Part shown: in pieces, positions 1 to 11,404 of the stretch | Position numbering within the stretch: position 1 is the stretch's first letter | Layout: every line of letters starts with the position of its first letter | Assembly (NCBI RefSeq): GCF_019039055.1 | Contig: NZ_JAHOPB010000002.1 | Span: 124,001-188,000, forward strand | Origin: Reyranella humidisoli | GTDB lineage: Bacteria > Pseudomonadota > Alphaproteobacteria > Reyranellales > Reyranellaceae | Reading direction: 5' to 3' | Length of the DNA stretch: 64,000 nucleotides | Translations under genes and position numbers: made by a program | Notes under the pieces: generated by a model | Database searches by the model: none | What the model saw: the letters and a program-made list of their open reading frames with translations, nothing else | What the model was told of the DNA's origin: nothing

Positions 1-2
1 AA

Positions 3-2156
3 ATCCTGAAGATCGACGCTTCCGCCGCCAAAAAGGCGTCGGGCGTGGTCGCGGTCTACACCTGGGCCGACATGGAAAAGGAAGGCGTCGGCAATTTCGC
101 CTTCCCGGCGATGTTTCCCGCGGCCGACGGCAGCAAGCCAGAGATGACGCCGCGGCGCTCGCTGGCGCACGAGGTCGTGCGCTATGTCGGCGAGGCCGTC
201 GTGGCCATCGTGGCCGACACGCGCGAGCAGGCGCAGGATGCCGTCGAACTGGTCGACATCGAGTACGAGCAGCTGGCGTCCGTCACCGAGATCGAGGATG
301 CGCTGAAGCCCGGCGCGCCGCAGGTCTGGCAGGGCGCCCCCGGCAATATCGCGGGCTACAACAAGTTCGGCGATCACGCCAAGGCCGAGGAGGCGTTCAA
401 GAGCGCCGCCCATGTCGTTTCCCTCGACATCGTCCATCAGCGCCTGATCGTGAACGCCATGGAGCCGCGCGCGGTGATGGCGGAGTGGGAGAACGACCGG
501 CTGATCGTCCATATCGGCAGCCAGAATCCCTCCGTGACGCGCGACACGCTGTGCGACGTCATCCTGAAGATGCCCAAGGACAAGGTTCGCGTGGTCGTGC
601 GCGACATCGGCGGCGGCTTCGGCATGAAGGTCGGCATCCAGCCCGACGAGGCGGTGGCCGTGTGGGCCGCCAAGGTGCTGAAGCGGCCGGTGCGCTGGCG
701 CGCCGAACGCGGCGAGGAATTCGCCGCCACGACCGCCGGCCGCGACCAGTTCCACAAGGCTTCGATGGCGTTCGACAAGGACGGCCGCATCCTGGGGCTG
801 CGCATGGAAGCCTTCGCCAACATCGGCGCCTATCCGTCGCGCGGCGGCGTGGTCATCCCGCTGTTCGTCGGCCCGAAGGTGACGACCGGCACCTACGACA
901 TCCCGCTGATCGATCTCAAGATCACCTGCGTCATCACCAACACCGCCACGATCGGCGCCTATCGCGGCGCCGGCCGGCCGGAGTGCATCCTCAACCTCGA
1001 GCGGTTGATGGACACGGCGGCGCGCCAGATGGGCATGGATCCGGCCGAACTGCGCCGGCGCAACTTCGTGAAGCCCTCGCAGATGCCCTACACCACGGCG
1101 ATGGGCGAGAAGTACGATTCCGGCGACTTCGACCTGTTCCTGACCAAGACGCTCGAGGCGGCCGACTGGAACGGCTTCGCGGCGCGCAAGGCGGAGGCCG
1201 AGAAGCGCGGCAAGCTCTATGGCCGCGGCCTCGCCTCCTACGTCGAATGGACCTCGGCCAACGTGATGAACGAGATGGCGCACTACGAAGTCAAGGCGGA
1301 CGGCAAGGTCGTCATCTGGATGGGCACCCAGGGCATGGGGCAGGGGCTGCAGACCAGCTTCACCCAGCTCGCGTCCGAACTGCTCGGCATCGACCCTTCG
1401 CAGATCGAGATCGCCATGGGCGATTCCGACCGCGTCGGCGGCGTCGGCTCGATGGGCTCGCGCTCGGCCTATATCGGCGGCTCGGCCGTGCTGAGCGGCA
1501 GCGAGAAGCTGGTCGACAAGGGCAAGGAACTGGCGGCGGACGCGCTGGAGGCGGCCACCGCCGACATCGTCTATTCGGCCGGCCGTTTCACCATCACCGG
1601 CACCGACCGCGGCATCGGCCTCGGCGAACTGGCGGCGAAGCAGCCCGACAAGCGCATCTACATCGAGAACGTGAACACGGTCGACGGCATCGCCTGGCCG
1701 AACGGCGCGCATGTCGGCGAAGTCGAGATCGATCCGGACACCGGCATGGTCGAATTGAAGCGCTATACGACGGTCGACGATGTCGGCAAGCCGCTGCACC
1801 GGCCGATCGTGTTCGGCCAGATCCATGGCGGCTGTGCCCAGGGCATCGGCCAGGCGCTGCTGGAAGAGAACGTCTACGACCGGGAGAGCGGCCAGCTCGT
1901 GACCGGCTCGTTCATGGACTACGCCATGCCGCGCGCCGAGACCTTCCCGAACTTCAACAACCAGCTCGACGACACGGTGCCGGCCAAGAGCAACCCGATT
2001 GGCGCCAAGGGCGTCGGCGAGTCCGGCACGGTGGGCTCGACCCCCACGGTGATGAACGCGATCATGGACGCGCTGTGGCCGCTGGGCGTTCGCAACATTC
2101 AGATGCCGGCGACGCCGCAGCGTGTCTGGCAGGCGATCCAGTCCACGCGGAAGTAG
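3..2156 (+). CDS. Xanthine dehydrogenase / CoxL-family molybdenum-binding subunit (5' partial)
   Basis: The frame is open to the left edge, so the N-terminus is missing; the visible 717 codons cover most of a roughly 770-residue family member. Molybdenum hydroxylase hallmarks are seen: GGGFGMK near residue 200, the loop AYRGAGRPE, GTQGMGQG, and GAKGVGESG near the C-terminus, whose Glu is the expected catalytic base. These enzymes hydroxylate aldehydes, purines or other heterocycles with a Mo-molybdopterin-cytosine-dinucleotide cofactor, with FAD and 2Fe-2S subunits. The AYRGAGR loop differs from the AYXCSFR loop of true form I CO dehydrogenase, so CO oxidation should not be assumed. The partner subunits, if present, lie upstream of the window. 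The substrate cannot be told. Confidence 0.9.
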   Translation: MLKIDASAAKKASGVVAVYTWADMEKEGVGNFAFPAMFPAADGSKPEMTPRRSLAHEVVRYVGEAVVAIVADTREQAQDAVELVDIEYEQLASVTEIEDALKPGAPQVWQGAPGNIAGYNKFGDHAKAEEAFKSAAHVVSLDIVHQRLIVNAMEPRAVMAEWENDRLIVHIGSQNPSVTRDTLCDVILKMPKDKVRVVVRDIGGGFGMKVGIQPDEAVAVWAAKVLKRPVRWRAERGEEFAATTAGRDQFHKASMAFDKDGRILGLRMEAFANIGAYPSRGGVVIPLFVGPKVTTGTYDIPLIDLKITCVITNTATIGAYRGAGRPECILNLERLMDTAARQMGMDPAELRRRNFVKPSQMPYTTAMGEKYDSGDFDLFLTKTLEAADWNGFAARKAEAEKRGKLYGRGLASYVEWTSANVMNEMAHYEVKADGKVVIWMGTQGMGQGLQTSFTQLASELLGIDPSQIEIAMGDSDRVGGVGSMGSRSAYIGGSAVLSGSEKLVDKGKELAADALEAATADIVYSAGRFTITGTDRGIGLGELAAKQPDKRIYIENVNTVDGIAWPNGAHVGEVEIDPDTGMVELKRYTTVDDVGKPLHRPIVFGQIHGGCAQGIGQALLEENVYDRESGQLVTGSFMDYAMPRAETFPNFNNQLDDTVPAKSNPIGAKGVGESGTVGSTPTVMNAIMDALWPLGVRNIQMPATPQRVWQAIQSTRK

Positions 2157-2166
2157 TGGAGAGGAG

Positions 2167-3408
2167 ATGAAGCAGCGCATCTTCGGCTGGATCTCCGTCC
2201 TTTTCGGCATCGTCCTTTCGCTCGCCGCGCTCGAAGTCACGGCGATCGTCTGGCTCTACCTGGAAGACGGCCGCTATACCTCGGCCGAGGAGCTGTTCGA
2301 GCGCACGCAGAACACCTACGTGCGCGACGCCACCAAGGGGACGGCGTGCCGTTACGTCGACACGCTGTTCCCGCATCCCTACGTGGCGTTCGTCCATCAT
2401 GCCAACCCGCCCTGTGGCATCCCGTGGGTCAACAATGTCGGCCTGTTCGGCCCGGATTACCCGGTCCTGAAGCCGACCGACCGCTATGTCGTGATGCTGA
2501 CCGGCGGCTCGGTGGCCTCGCAGCTCGGCCAGAACGCCGCGCCGCCCGCGCCGCGCTATCTCGAGGAAGAGCTTAATAAGAAATACATCAGCCCGAACGG
2601 CAAGCCGTTCATGGTGCTGAACGGCGGCGACGGCGCCTGGAAGGAGCCGCAGCCCTTCATCCTGTTCTCGCTCTACGCCTCGTCGGTCGACGCCGTGGCG
2701 GTCCTCGGCGGGTTCAACGAGCATTACTTCTTCTGGCCCGGCGCCGAGGAACGGCTCGAGCGTCCGCTCAGCAACTTCCTCGACGTGAATCCCTTCGTCG
2801 CCGACGAGAATTTCGGCGACGCCGCGATCGGCTGGGTGATGGGCCGGATCGCCGGCACCCTGGCGCTGAATCCGATTCTCGGCCGTTCGCATGCCGCCTA
2901 CATGGTGGTGCGCGGCATTGAGCAGGCCGCCAAGGGCAAGGACATCTTCAAGTCGGCCAAGAAGACGACCCTGAACAGCATATTCCACATGCCCGAGAGC
3001 ATCCGGTCGAACCACAAGCTGGCCTTCGACACCCAGCTCGGTCTCTATCAGAAGTACATCAAGGCCACGGTGGCGGTCGCGAAGGACAACAACGTCAAGG
3101 CCGCCTACTTCATCCAGCCCGCCCCCGCGATCGGCAAGGAACTGACCGAGGAGGAAAAGCGCGTCGTCGGCGATCTCTCCTACAAGAACATGTACGCCAA
3201 CATCGTCACGGGCCTCATGACCCTGCGGGACGGTGGCACGCCGATCTACGACCTGACGCAGATCTTTGCCGGGGAAAAGGCGACGATCTACGCCGACCAC
3301 ATCCACTACGCCCGGGACGCGGTGAACGAGAGCCCCGGCAACCGCATCATCGCCGCCCGGATGGGGGAGATTCTTGCGGAAAACTGGGGTTTCCAGCGCA
3401 AACCCTGA
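2167..3408 (+). CDS. Membrane-anchored SGNH/GDSL-hydrolase-like protein
   Basis: A 413-residue protein that follows the molybdenum subunit by 10 bases. The ATG at 2167 is chosen because a GGAGAGG ribosome site lies just upstream and because the protein then starts with an uncleaved signal-anchor helix (residues about 5-30). SGNH-fold marks are visible: LTGGSVAS with Ser115 as candidate nucleophile, GGFNEH in the block III position, and ADHIHY (Asp377, His380) as the catalytic Asp-x-x-His. Such proteins act as periplasmic esterases or acyl/acetyl transferases on polysaccharides. No substrate evidence exists. A second, distantly similar protein of the same architecture is at 47582-48868. Confidence 0.7.
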   Translation: MKQRIFGWISVLFGIVLSLAALEVTAIVWLYLEDGRYTSAEELFERTQNTYVRDATKGTACRYVDTLFPHPYVAFVHHANPPCGIPWVNNVGLFGPDYPVLKPTDRYVVMLTGGSVASQLGQNAAPPAPRYLEEELNKKYISPNGKPFMVLNGGDGAWKEPQPFILFSLYASSVDAVAVLGGFNEHYFFWPGAEERLERPLSNFLDVNPFVADENFGDAAIGWVMGRIAGTLALNPILGRSHAAYMVVRGIEQAAKGKDIFKSAKKTTLNSIFHMPESIRSNHKLAFDTQLGLYQKYIKATVAVAKDNNVKAAYFIQPAPAIGKELTEEEKRVVGDLSYKNMYANIVTGLMTLRDGGTPIYDLTQIFAGEKATIYADHIHYARDAVNESPGNRIIAARMGEILAENWGFQRKP

Positions 3409-3570
3409 GGCACGTTCGGGCCCTTGGGTCCCGGGGAAATCCACTCAATTTTCGGTTATCGTCCAGTTACCTGTTGATTCGCGCACCCTGAAGCGTTTCA
3501 CTATCCCGCGACGCGAAACAAAAAAGAGGTGGTTCACTACCTCATAAGCGTTGTTGGGATGGAGATGAAC

Positions 3571-6500
3571 ATGGCCGTTACACGTCGGCATTTCATGAAG
3601 GTGAGCGCTGCGGGCCTCGCCGCGTCTTCCGTTGGTGCGCTGGGCTTCATCGGCGCGAGCGAAGGACTGGCCGCGGGGGTCAGGCCCTACCGGCTCGAGA
3701 AGGCGACCGAGACGCGCAACACCTGCCCCTATTGCGCGGTGGGTTGCGGCGTCCTTGTCTACTCGTCGTCCGACGGCGCCAAGGACGGCAAGGCGCGGGC
3801 CATCCACATCGAGGGCGATTCCGACAACCCCATCAATCGCGGTACGCTCTGCGCGCGCGGCGCGGCCTCGCTGGGCTTCGCCAACAGCGTCAACCGCCTC
3901 CAGTACCCGATGCACCGCAAGCCCGGCTCCGACAAGTTCGAGCGCGTGAGTTGGGACTTCGCGATGGAACGCATCGCCAGGCTCGCCAAGGAAGACCGCG
4001 ACAAGAACTTCATCGCGAAGAATCGCGACGGCGTCACGGTAAACCGCTGGGTGAGCACCGGCTTCCTCGCCGGCTCCGCCTGCAGCAACGAGGCGGGTTA
4101 CCTCACCTACAAGGCCATCCGGTCGACGGGCATACTCGCCCTCGAGAACCAAGCCCGAATATGACACGGACCGACGGTGGCCAGTCTTGGCCCCACATTC
4201 GGACGTGGCGCGATGACGAACTCGTGGAACGACATCAAGAATGCTGACATCGTTCTGATCATGGGCGGCAATGCCGCCGAGGCCCATCCTTGCGGCTTCA
4301 AGTGGGTAACCGAAGCCAAGGCGAACAACGGCGCCAAGCTGATCGTGGTCGACCCGCGCTTCACGCGCTCGGCTGCGGTGTCGGACCTCTACGCGCCGAT
4401 CCGGCCGGGCACCGACATCGCGTTCCTGTCGGGCGTGATGCGTTACCTGCTGGGTACCGGCAAGATCCACCAGAAGTACGTCAACGCCTACACCAATGCC
4501 TCCTACCTCGTGAAGGAAGGCTTCAAGTTCGAGGACGGGCTGTTCACGGGCTACGACGAGGCCCGCAAGAACTACGTCGATCGCACGACGTGGGAGTACG
4601 AGTTCGACGAGCAGGGCATGGCCAAGGTCGACGAGACCCTGCAGAACCCGCGCTGTGCGATCAATCTGCTCAAAGCCCATGTCGAGCGCTACACGCCCGA
4701 GATGGTCGAGCGGATCTGCGGCACGCCGAAGGACAAGTTCCTGAAGGTGTGCGAACTGATCGCCTCGACGGCTAACGGCGAGCGTTCGATGACCTCGCTC
4801 TACGCGCTCGGCTGGACGCAGCACACGACCGGTGCTCAGAACATCCGCAGCATGGCCATGATCCAGCTCCTGCTGGGCAACATGGGCATCCCGGGCGGCG
4901 GTGTGAACGCGCTGCGCGGTCACTCCAACGTGCAGGGCATCACCGACTTCGGCCTGCTCACCACGTCGACGCCGGGTTACCTCGTCCTGCCGAACGAGCG
5001 GGAGGCGACCTACGCCGACTACATGAAGTCGCGTGCCTTCAAGCCGATCCGCCCCGGCCAGACCAGCTTCTGGCAGAACTACGGGAAGTTTTTCGTCAGC
5101 CAGCAGAAGAGCCTGTTCGGCAAGGCGGCGACCAAGGAGAACGACTGGGCCTACGACTACCTGCCCAAGTTCGACACAGCCTACGACGTTCTCAAGATCG
5201 TCGACATGATGGCGGGCGGCCAGATGAACGGCCTGTTCTGCCAGGGCCTCAACGTCATGATGGCCGCGCCCAACAAGGCCAAGGTCCAGGCGGGACTGTC
5301 GAAGCTCAAGTGGCTCGTCATCATGGATCCGCTCGAGACCGAGACGGGACGCTTCTGGGAAAACCACGGCGAGTTCAATAACGTCGATCCCAAGTCGATC
5401 CAGACCGAAGTCTTCCAGCTTCCGACCACGGCCTATGCCGAGGACGAAGGAACCTTCACCAATTCGAGCCGGGTGATCCAGTGGCACTGGAAGTCGGTGG
5501 AGGGGCCGGGCGAATCGCGCAGCGACATCCAGATCATTGCCGATCTGCACAACCGCCTGCGTGCGGCGTACACGAAGGATGGCGGCGCTTTCCCCGACCC
5601 CATCCTCAACACGTCCTGGAACTACGCCAAGCCCGCGCATCCCGAGCCGGTCGAACTCCTCAAGGAGATCAACGGCTACGCGCTGGAGGATCTGCCCGAT
5701 CCGGCCGATCCCACAAAGGTGTTGCTGAAGGCGGGCCAGCTCTTGCCGGGCTTCGCCGTGATGCGCGACGACGGCAAGACCTCGGGTGGCTGCTGGATCT
5801 ACACCGGCGTCTATACAGAGGCCGGCAATATGTCGATGCGTCGCGACGCCAGCGATCCCAGCGGTCTCGGCGTGCATCCGAACTGGGGCTACGCCTGGCC
5901 GGCCAATCGCCGCGTCCTCTACAACCGCGCCTCGGCCGACCCCGATGGCAAGGCGTGGAGCGAGCGCAAGAAGTACATCACCTGGAACGGCTCGCGCTGG
6001 GTCGGCGCCGACGTGCCGGACTATGCGCCCACGGTGGCCCCCGACAAGTCGGTCGGCCCATTCATCATGAACCCGGAAGGCACGGCGCGGCTCTTCTCGC
6101 GCACCGCCATGCCGGACGGGCCATTCCCCGAGCACTACGAGCCGATGGACGCCTATATCGCCAACCCGCTGCATCCCAAGGTCAACACCAATCCGGTGGT
6201 CCGGGTGTTCGCGGCTGACGCCAAGTCGTTCGGTACGCCCGACAAGTTCCCGATCGTGGCGACCTCGTATCGCCTCGCCGAGCACTTCCACTACTGGACC
6301 AAGAACGTCCACGACAATGCCGTGGTCCAGCCGGAGATGTTCGTCGAGATGGGCGAGCGGCTGGCCAAGGCAAAGGGCATCCGGAACGGCGACTGGGTCG
6401 AGGTGTCGAGCCAGCGCGGCATGATCAAGGCCAAGGCCTCGGTATCGAAGCGTTTCCGGCCGATCATGGTCGACGGCAAGCCGTGCGACGTGATCGGCCT

Positions 6501-6663
6501 GCCGATCCACTACGGCTTCGTCGGGATGACCCGGAAGTCCTATCCGCTGAACACGCTGACGCCGGCGGTCGGCGACGCCAGCACCAATACGCCAGAGTAC
6601 AAGGCGTTCCTGGTGGACGTGAAGAAAACCACCCCGCCGGCGACGTCGCCGGCCGTGGCCTGA
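3571..6663 (+). CDS. fdoG: Formate dehydrogenase-O/N type catalytic alpha subunit, selenoprotein
   Basis: Oxidises formate to CO2 at a Mo-bis-MGD centre in the periplasm and passes electrons to FdoH and FdoI. The ATG at 3571 gives a twin-arginine signal (TRRHFMK) and is preceded by GGAG; upstream in-frame starts lack this spacing. NTCPYCAVGCGV (about residues 50-60) binds a 4Fe-4S cluster. An in-frame TGA at 4162-4164 falls exactly where FdnG/FdoG carry selenocysteine (residue 198; context QARI-U-HGPTVASL) and is followed by a SECIS hairpin, so this is one 1030-residue gene and not two fragments. The length matches E. coli FdoG (1016). TTGATT at 3474 might be a -35 or half an FNR site, but no full promoter is clear. 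Confidence 0.96.
4162..4194 (+). promoter_or_regulatory. Selenocysteine codon and bacterial SECIS hairpin
   Basis: The TGA at 4162-4164 is followed by a hairpin with stem GG-[U]-GGCC, loop AGUCUU (4183-4188) and GGCC-CC. Counting from the U of UGA, a single U is bulged at position 17 (4178), as in the E. coli fdhF SECIS, and the loop has the GU motif that SelB binds. This recodes UGA as Sec. The downstream frame continues at once with HGPTVAS, conserved in the family. Confidence 0.93.
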
Positions 6664-6678
6664 TCGGGGGAGGGAACG

Positions 6679-7599
6679 ATGTCAGCTCTGCAAGCTCTCG
6701 ACCTCCGCCGCCGCTCCGCATCGAGCGTACCGCCGCCCGCCGCCGGCAAGCCGGCCGCGGTTGCCGTCGCCAAGCTGATCGACGTCAGCAAGTGCATCGG
6801 CTGCAAGGCCTGCCAGACCGCATGCCTGGAGTGGAACCAGCTCGACCAGTCGATCGGCTACACCGACGGCACCTACAACAACCCGACCGACCTCACGCCG
6901 GCCTCTTGGACCGTGATGCGCTACACGGAGTACGAGCACGGCGACGACCTGGAATGGCTGATCCGCAAGGATGGTTGCATGCATTGCGACGATCCGGGTT
7001 GCCTCAAGGCCTGTCCGGCGCCGGGCGCGATCGTGCAGTACACCAACGGCATCGTCGACTTCATCTCGGACAACTGCATCGGCTGCGGCTATTGCGTGAA
7101 GGGATGCCCCTTCAACATCCCGCGAATCTCGCAGGTCACCAGCAAGGCCTACAAGTGCACGCTCTGCTCCGACCGCGTCGTGGTCGGACAGGCGCCGGCT
7201 TGTGCCAAGGCCTGCCCGACACAGGCGATCTACTTCGGCACCAAGGAAGACATGATCGCCCATGCCGGCAAGCGCATCACCGACCTCAAGTCGCGCGGCT
7301 ACCAGAATGCCGGTCTGTACAATCCGCCGGGCGTGAACGGCACGCACGTCATGTATGTGCTGCAACATGCCGACAAGCCGTCGCTCTACGCCGGCCTGCC
7401 GGACAATCCGCACATCAGCCCGCTGGTCGGCCTTTGGAAGGGCGTGATGAAGCCCCTGTCGCTGGCGGCCATCGCCTTCGCCGGCGCCTTCGGCCTCATG
7501 CACTACGTCACCAAGGGGCCCAACCGGGTGACGGAGCACGATGAGGAGAAGGCGGCCGAGCTGGCGGGGACCGACGCGGCCGGGAGCAAGAAGGCATGA
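6679..7599 (+). CDS. fdoH: Formate dehydrogenase iron-sulfur beta subunit
   Basis: A 306-residue electron-transfer subunit that carries electrons from FdoG to the cytochrome b. Four 4Fe-4S ferredoxin-type clusters are visible from the Cys runs [37 protein letters not shown] and CTLC...CAKACP. A single hydrophobic helix near residues 250-270 ([19 protein letters not shown]) anchors the C-terminus, as in FdnH. It begins 15 bases after fdoG behind GGGGGAGGG, and its stop overlaps the ATG of fdoI (ATGA), so the genes are translationally coupled. Confidence 0.96.
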   Translation: MSALQALDLRRRSASSVPPPAAGKPAAVAVAKLIDVSKCIGCKACQTACLEWNQLDQSIGYTDGTYNNPTDLTPASWTVMRYTEYEHGDDLEWLIRKDGCMHCDDPGCLKACPAPGAIVQYTNGIVDFISDNCIGCGYCVKGCPFNIPRISQVTSKAYKCTLCSDRVVVGQAPACAKACPTQAIYFGTKEDMIAHAGKRITDLKSRGYQNAGLYNPPGVNGTHVMYVLQHADKPSLYAGLPDNPHISPLVGLWKGVMKPLSLAAIAFAGAFGLMHYVTKGPNRVTEHDEEKAAELAGTDAAGSKKA

Positions 7600-8225
7600 G
7601 CGAGCACACCAAGCCGGTCAGTCGCTACACCACGGCCGCCCGCATCAACCACTGGATCACGGCGGTGTCGCTGGTCCTGCTGGCCCTGAGCGGCTTGGCC
7701 CTGTTCCATCCCTCGCTCTACTTCCTTACCTACCTGTTCGGCGGCGGCCAGATCACGCGCGCGATCCATCCGTGGATCGGCGTCGTACTGGGCATCAGCT
7801 TCCTCGGACTCTTTCTCAGGTTCTTCACGCTCAATTTCTGGAACCGCGACGACACGGTCTGGATGAAGAACCTGGGATCGGTGATCAACAACAAGGAAGA
7901 AGGCCTGCCCGAACTCGGCAAGTACAATGCCGGCCAGAAGCTCGTCTTCTGGGGCCAGTCGATCCTGATCCTGCTGTTGCTCGGCAGCGGGCTCGTGCTT
8001 TGGGACACCTATTTCGCGTCCTACACCACGATCGACCAGAAGCGACTGTCGGCGGTCGTCCATGCGCTGTGCGCCATCGGGGCCATCCTGATCTGGATCG
8101 TGCACGTCTATGCAGCGATCTGGGTCAAGGGTACGATGAGCGCCATGACGCGCGGTTCAGTCAGCGGCGGCTGGGCATGGAAGCACCACCGCAAGTGGTT
8201 CCGTCAGGAAGTCGGGAAGCCCTGA
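7596..8225 (+). CDS. fdoI: Formate dehydrogenase cytochrome b556 gamma subunit
   Basis: A 209-residue integral membrane protein of the FdnI/FdoI family, which binds two haems b and reduces quinone. Four hydrophobic segments are seen (about residues 20-40, 52-75, 115-140, 150-175). Candidate haem ligands are His in NHWITA, IHPWIG and IVHVYAAIW. The ATG overlaps the fdoH stop by four bases. Completes the fdoGHI membrane complex. Confidence 0.94.
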   Translation: MSEHTKPVSRYTTAARINHWITAVSLVLLALSGLALFHPSLYFLTYLFGGGQITRAIHPWIGVVLGISFLGLFLRFFTLNFWNRDDTVWMKNLGSVINNKEEGLPELGKYNAGQKLVFWGQSILILLLLGSGLVLWDTYFASYTTIDQKRLSAVVHALCAIGAILIWIVHVYAAIWVKGTMSAMTRGSVSGGWAWKHHRKWFRQEVGKP

Positions 8226-9163
8226 GTTCCGGCCCCGACAATCCGACTGCTGCTTTCGGCGAGAACATCCTCGGCGCTGCCGCCGAGGGTGAGCGCGTCC
8301 GACTGCCCGATCTCGCGACACTCTTTCAGATTCGCGCCGCTCGCCTTCGCGAGCTGGCACCGGGCCACGATCTCGAAGGCTTCCTCCGTCTGATCGCCGC
8401 ACTTGTGACCGCGCAGCACGAGGCCTTGTCCAACCTGCCGCCCGGCTCGCTGCCGGGAGCGGCCGAGATCGCCAAGGCGAAGCTGGTGAAGCGCGCGCCG
8501 CTCGATCCCGCGATCTGGTCGCGCGACGGGAGCTGGCGCGTGGCGCTGTCGCGCATCCTCGAAACGATCGACCGCGAGGTCCTGCCCGAGTCCGCCCGCG
8601 CGGCGCGCGACGCCCTTCTCGCGGCCAGCCCGGTCGATCTCGAAGCGCTGGCCGATCGCTTCCTCGGTGGTGACGTCACGGGCGCAGAAGCGGCGCAGGC
8701 GGTTTTCGTGGCAGCCGCCCTGCAGGTCGCATGGACGCGCATGGCGGCGCTGCTCGACGCTGCCGACCTCGCGAGCGAGACCGAAAGCGGCGACTGTCCT
8801 GCCTGCGGATCGCCACCGGTCTCCGGACTGATTTCGCCGGGCGGCACCAAGTTCGGCCACCGCCATCTCCACTGCTCGCTGTGCGCGACCTCGTGGCGCT
8901 ATGTGCGGGTGCGCTGCGTGCATTGCGGCAGCACCGACAAGGTTTCGTTCCGCAATCTCGCGGGCACCGCCTATCTCCGCGCTGAATGCTGCGAGGTCTG
9001 CCAGGGTTATTCGAAAGTCTTCTATCTGGAGAAAGCGCGCGCCATCGAACCGCTGGCCGACGATCTGGCATCGCTCGGCCTGGATGTGCTGGTGGGCGAA
9101 GAGGGCTTCGCGCGCGTGCCCAATCCCTTCGTGCTGGGCATCATGGAGCATCCCGAAAGCTGA
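8195..9163 (+). CDS. fdhE: Formate dehydrogenase accessory protein FdhE
   Basis: Maturation factor needed for active respiratory formate dehydrogenases; it binds the catalytic subunit in the cytoplasm. Four CxxC pairs (CPAC, CSLC, CVHC and CEVC) sit in the C-terminal half, the rubredoxin-like metal site typical of FdhE, and the N-terminal half has the family signature RAARLRELA followed by FLRLIAALVTAQ. The start is uncertain: there is no in-frame ATG, and the GTG at 8195, which overlaps the end of fdoI by 31 bases, gives 322 residues against 309 in E. coli. A start at the CTG at 8222 cannot be excluded. Confidence 0.92.
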   Translation: MVPSGSREALSSGPDNPTAAFGENILGAAAEGERVRLPDLATLFQIRAARLRELAPGHDLEGFLRLIAALVTAQHEALSNLPPGSLPGAAEIAKAKLVKRAPLDPAIWSRDGSWRVALSRILETIDREVLPESARAARDALLAASPVDLEALADRFLGGDVTGAEAAQAVFVAAALQVAWTRMAALLDAADLASETESGDCPACGSPPVSGLISPGGTKFGHRHLHCSLCATSWRYVRVRCVHCGSTDKVSFRNLAGTAYLRAECCEVCQGYSKVFYLEKARAIEPLADDLASLGLDVLVGEEGFARVPNPFVLGIMEHPES

Positions 9164-9258
9164 CGGAAATCCGTCGGCTCCATTGATCGGCTGCGAGCCG
9201 TGGGCCATCCTCCGCACCGGTGGACGCCCGTCCGCCCAACTCCTGCAGGAAACGAACC

Positions 9259-10630
<1,372 letters not shown>

Positions 10631-10647
<17 letters not shown>

Positions 10648-11404
10648 GCTGCTCGATCGGACGCCGCCGCCCGAACAGCGGATGGCCGAGGCGCTGGCGG
10701 CCTGGAAAGCCGGCGACTATGGCATCGCGCTCGACCTGTGGGCGCCGCTCGCCCACGACGGACACGCGCGGGCGCAGAGCAATATGGGCGCTGCTTTCCT
10801 AGAGGGGCGCGGTGTCGAACGGGACCATGCCAAGGCCGTCGACTGGCTGCGTCGTGCCGCCGAGCAGGGCGATGCCGGCGGCCAGCGCAATCTGGCGCTT
10901 TGCTACTACGAGGGCTGGGGCGTGGCGCAGGACCAGGCCGAGGCCGCGCGCCTCTATGAACGCGCCGCGCAGCAGGGCGACGCCGATGCCCAGGACATGG
11001 TGTCGTGGATGAAGCTGCTGGGTGGCGGGTGTCCGCAGGATTACGTCGGCGCCCGCCTGTGGGCCGAAAAGGCGGCGGCCCAGGGCCGTGCCGCCGCGAT
11101 GGCCCGTCTGGGCGACATGCATCACAACGCGCTGGGCGTCGAGCGGGACGTGGAAGCGGCTGCCGGATGGTGGCAGCGGGCGGCGCGGCTTGACCATCCC
11201 GAGGCGCAGGCGATGCTGGGTGCGGCCTACCTCGCGGGCAAGGGCGTGCCGCGCGACGTCGTGGAAGCGCTGCACTGGCTGCGGCGGGCGGAATTGACCG
11301 GCGCGGGTGAACTGGCGGCAGGTTTCCTGAAGGAGGCGCGGGCGCACGCCAAGCCGTCGCAACGTGCGGAAGCCGAGCGCCGCGCTGAGGAGCCCTTGTC
11401 ATGA
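10631..11404 (+). CDS. Sel1-like (TPR-type) repeat protein between selA and selB
   Basis: A 257-residue protein with about five Sel1-like repeats of some 36 residues, recognisable by the spaced pattern A..G...A..-W...A...G.A.A (for example AVDWLRRAAEQGDAGGQRNL and ARLYERAAQQGDADAQ). No signal peptide, so probably cytoplasmic. Sel1 repeats build alpha solenoids for protein-protein contacts. It overlaps selA by 17 bases and its stop overlaps the selB ATG by four, so it is made together with the Sec machinery. The resemblance of the name Sel1 (a worm gene) to selenium is a coincidence. The role is unknown; an adaptor in Sec or FDH assembly is a guess from position. Confidence 0.85.

Noticed and set aside
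4162-4164. fdoG as a pseudogene broken by a nonsense codon
   Set aside because: The TGA is at the conserved selenocysteine position, has a SECIS hairpin and the Sec machinery lies in the same cluster.
3445-6510. Very long open frame antisense to fdoG
   Set aside because: High-GC codon use in the sense gene leaves the opposite strand free of stops; the antisense product has no recognisable motif and is low in complexity.
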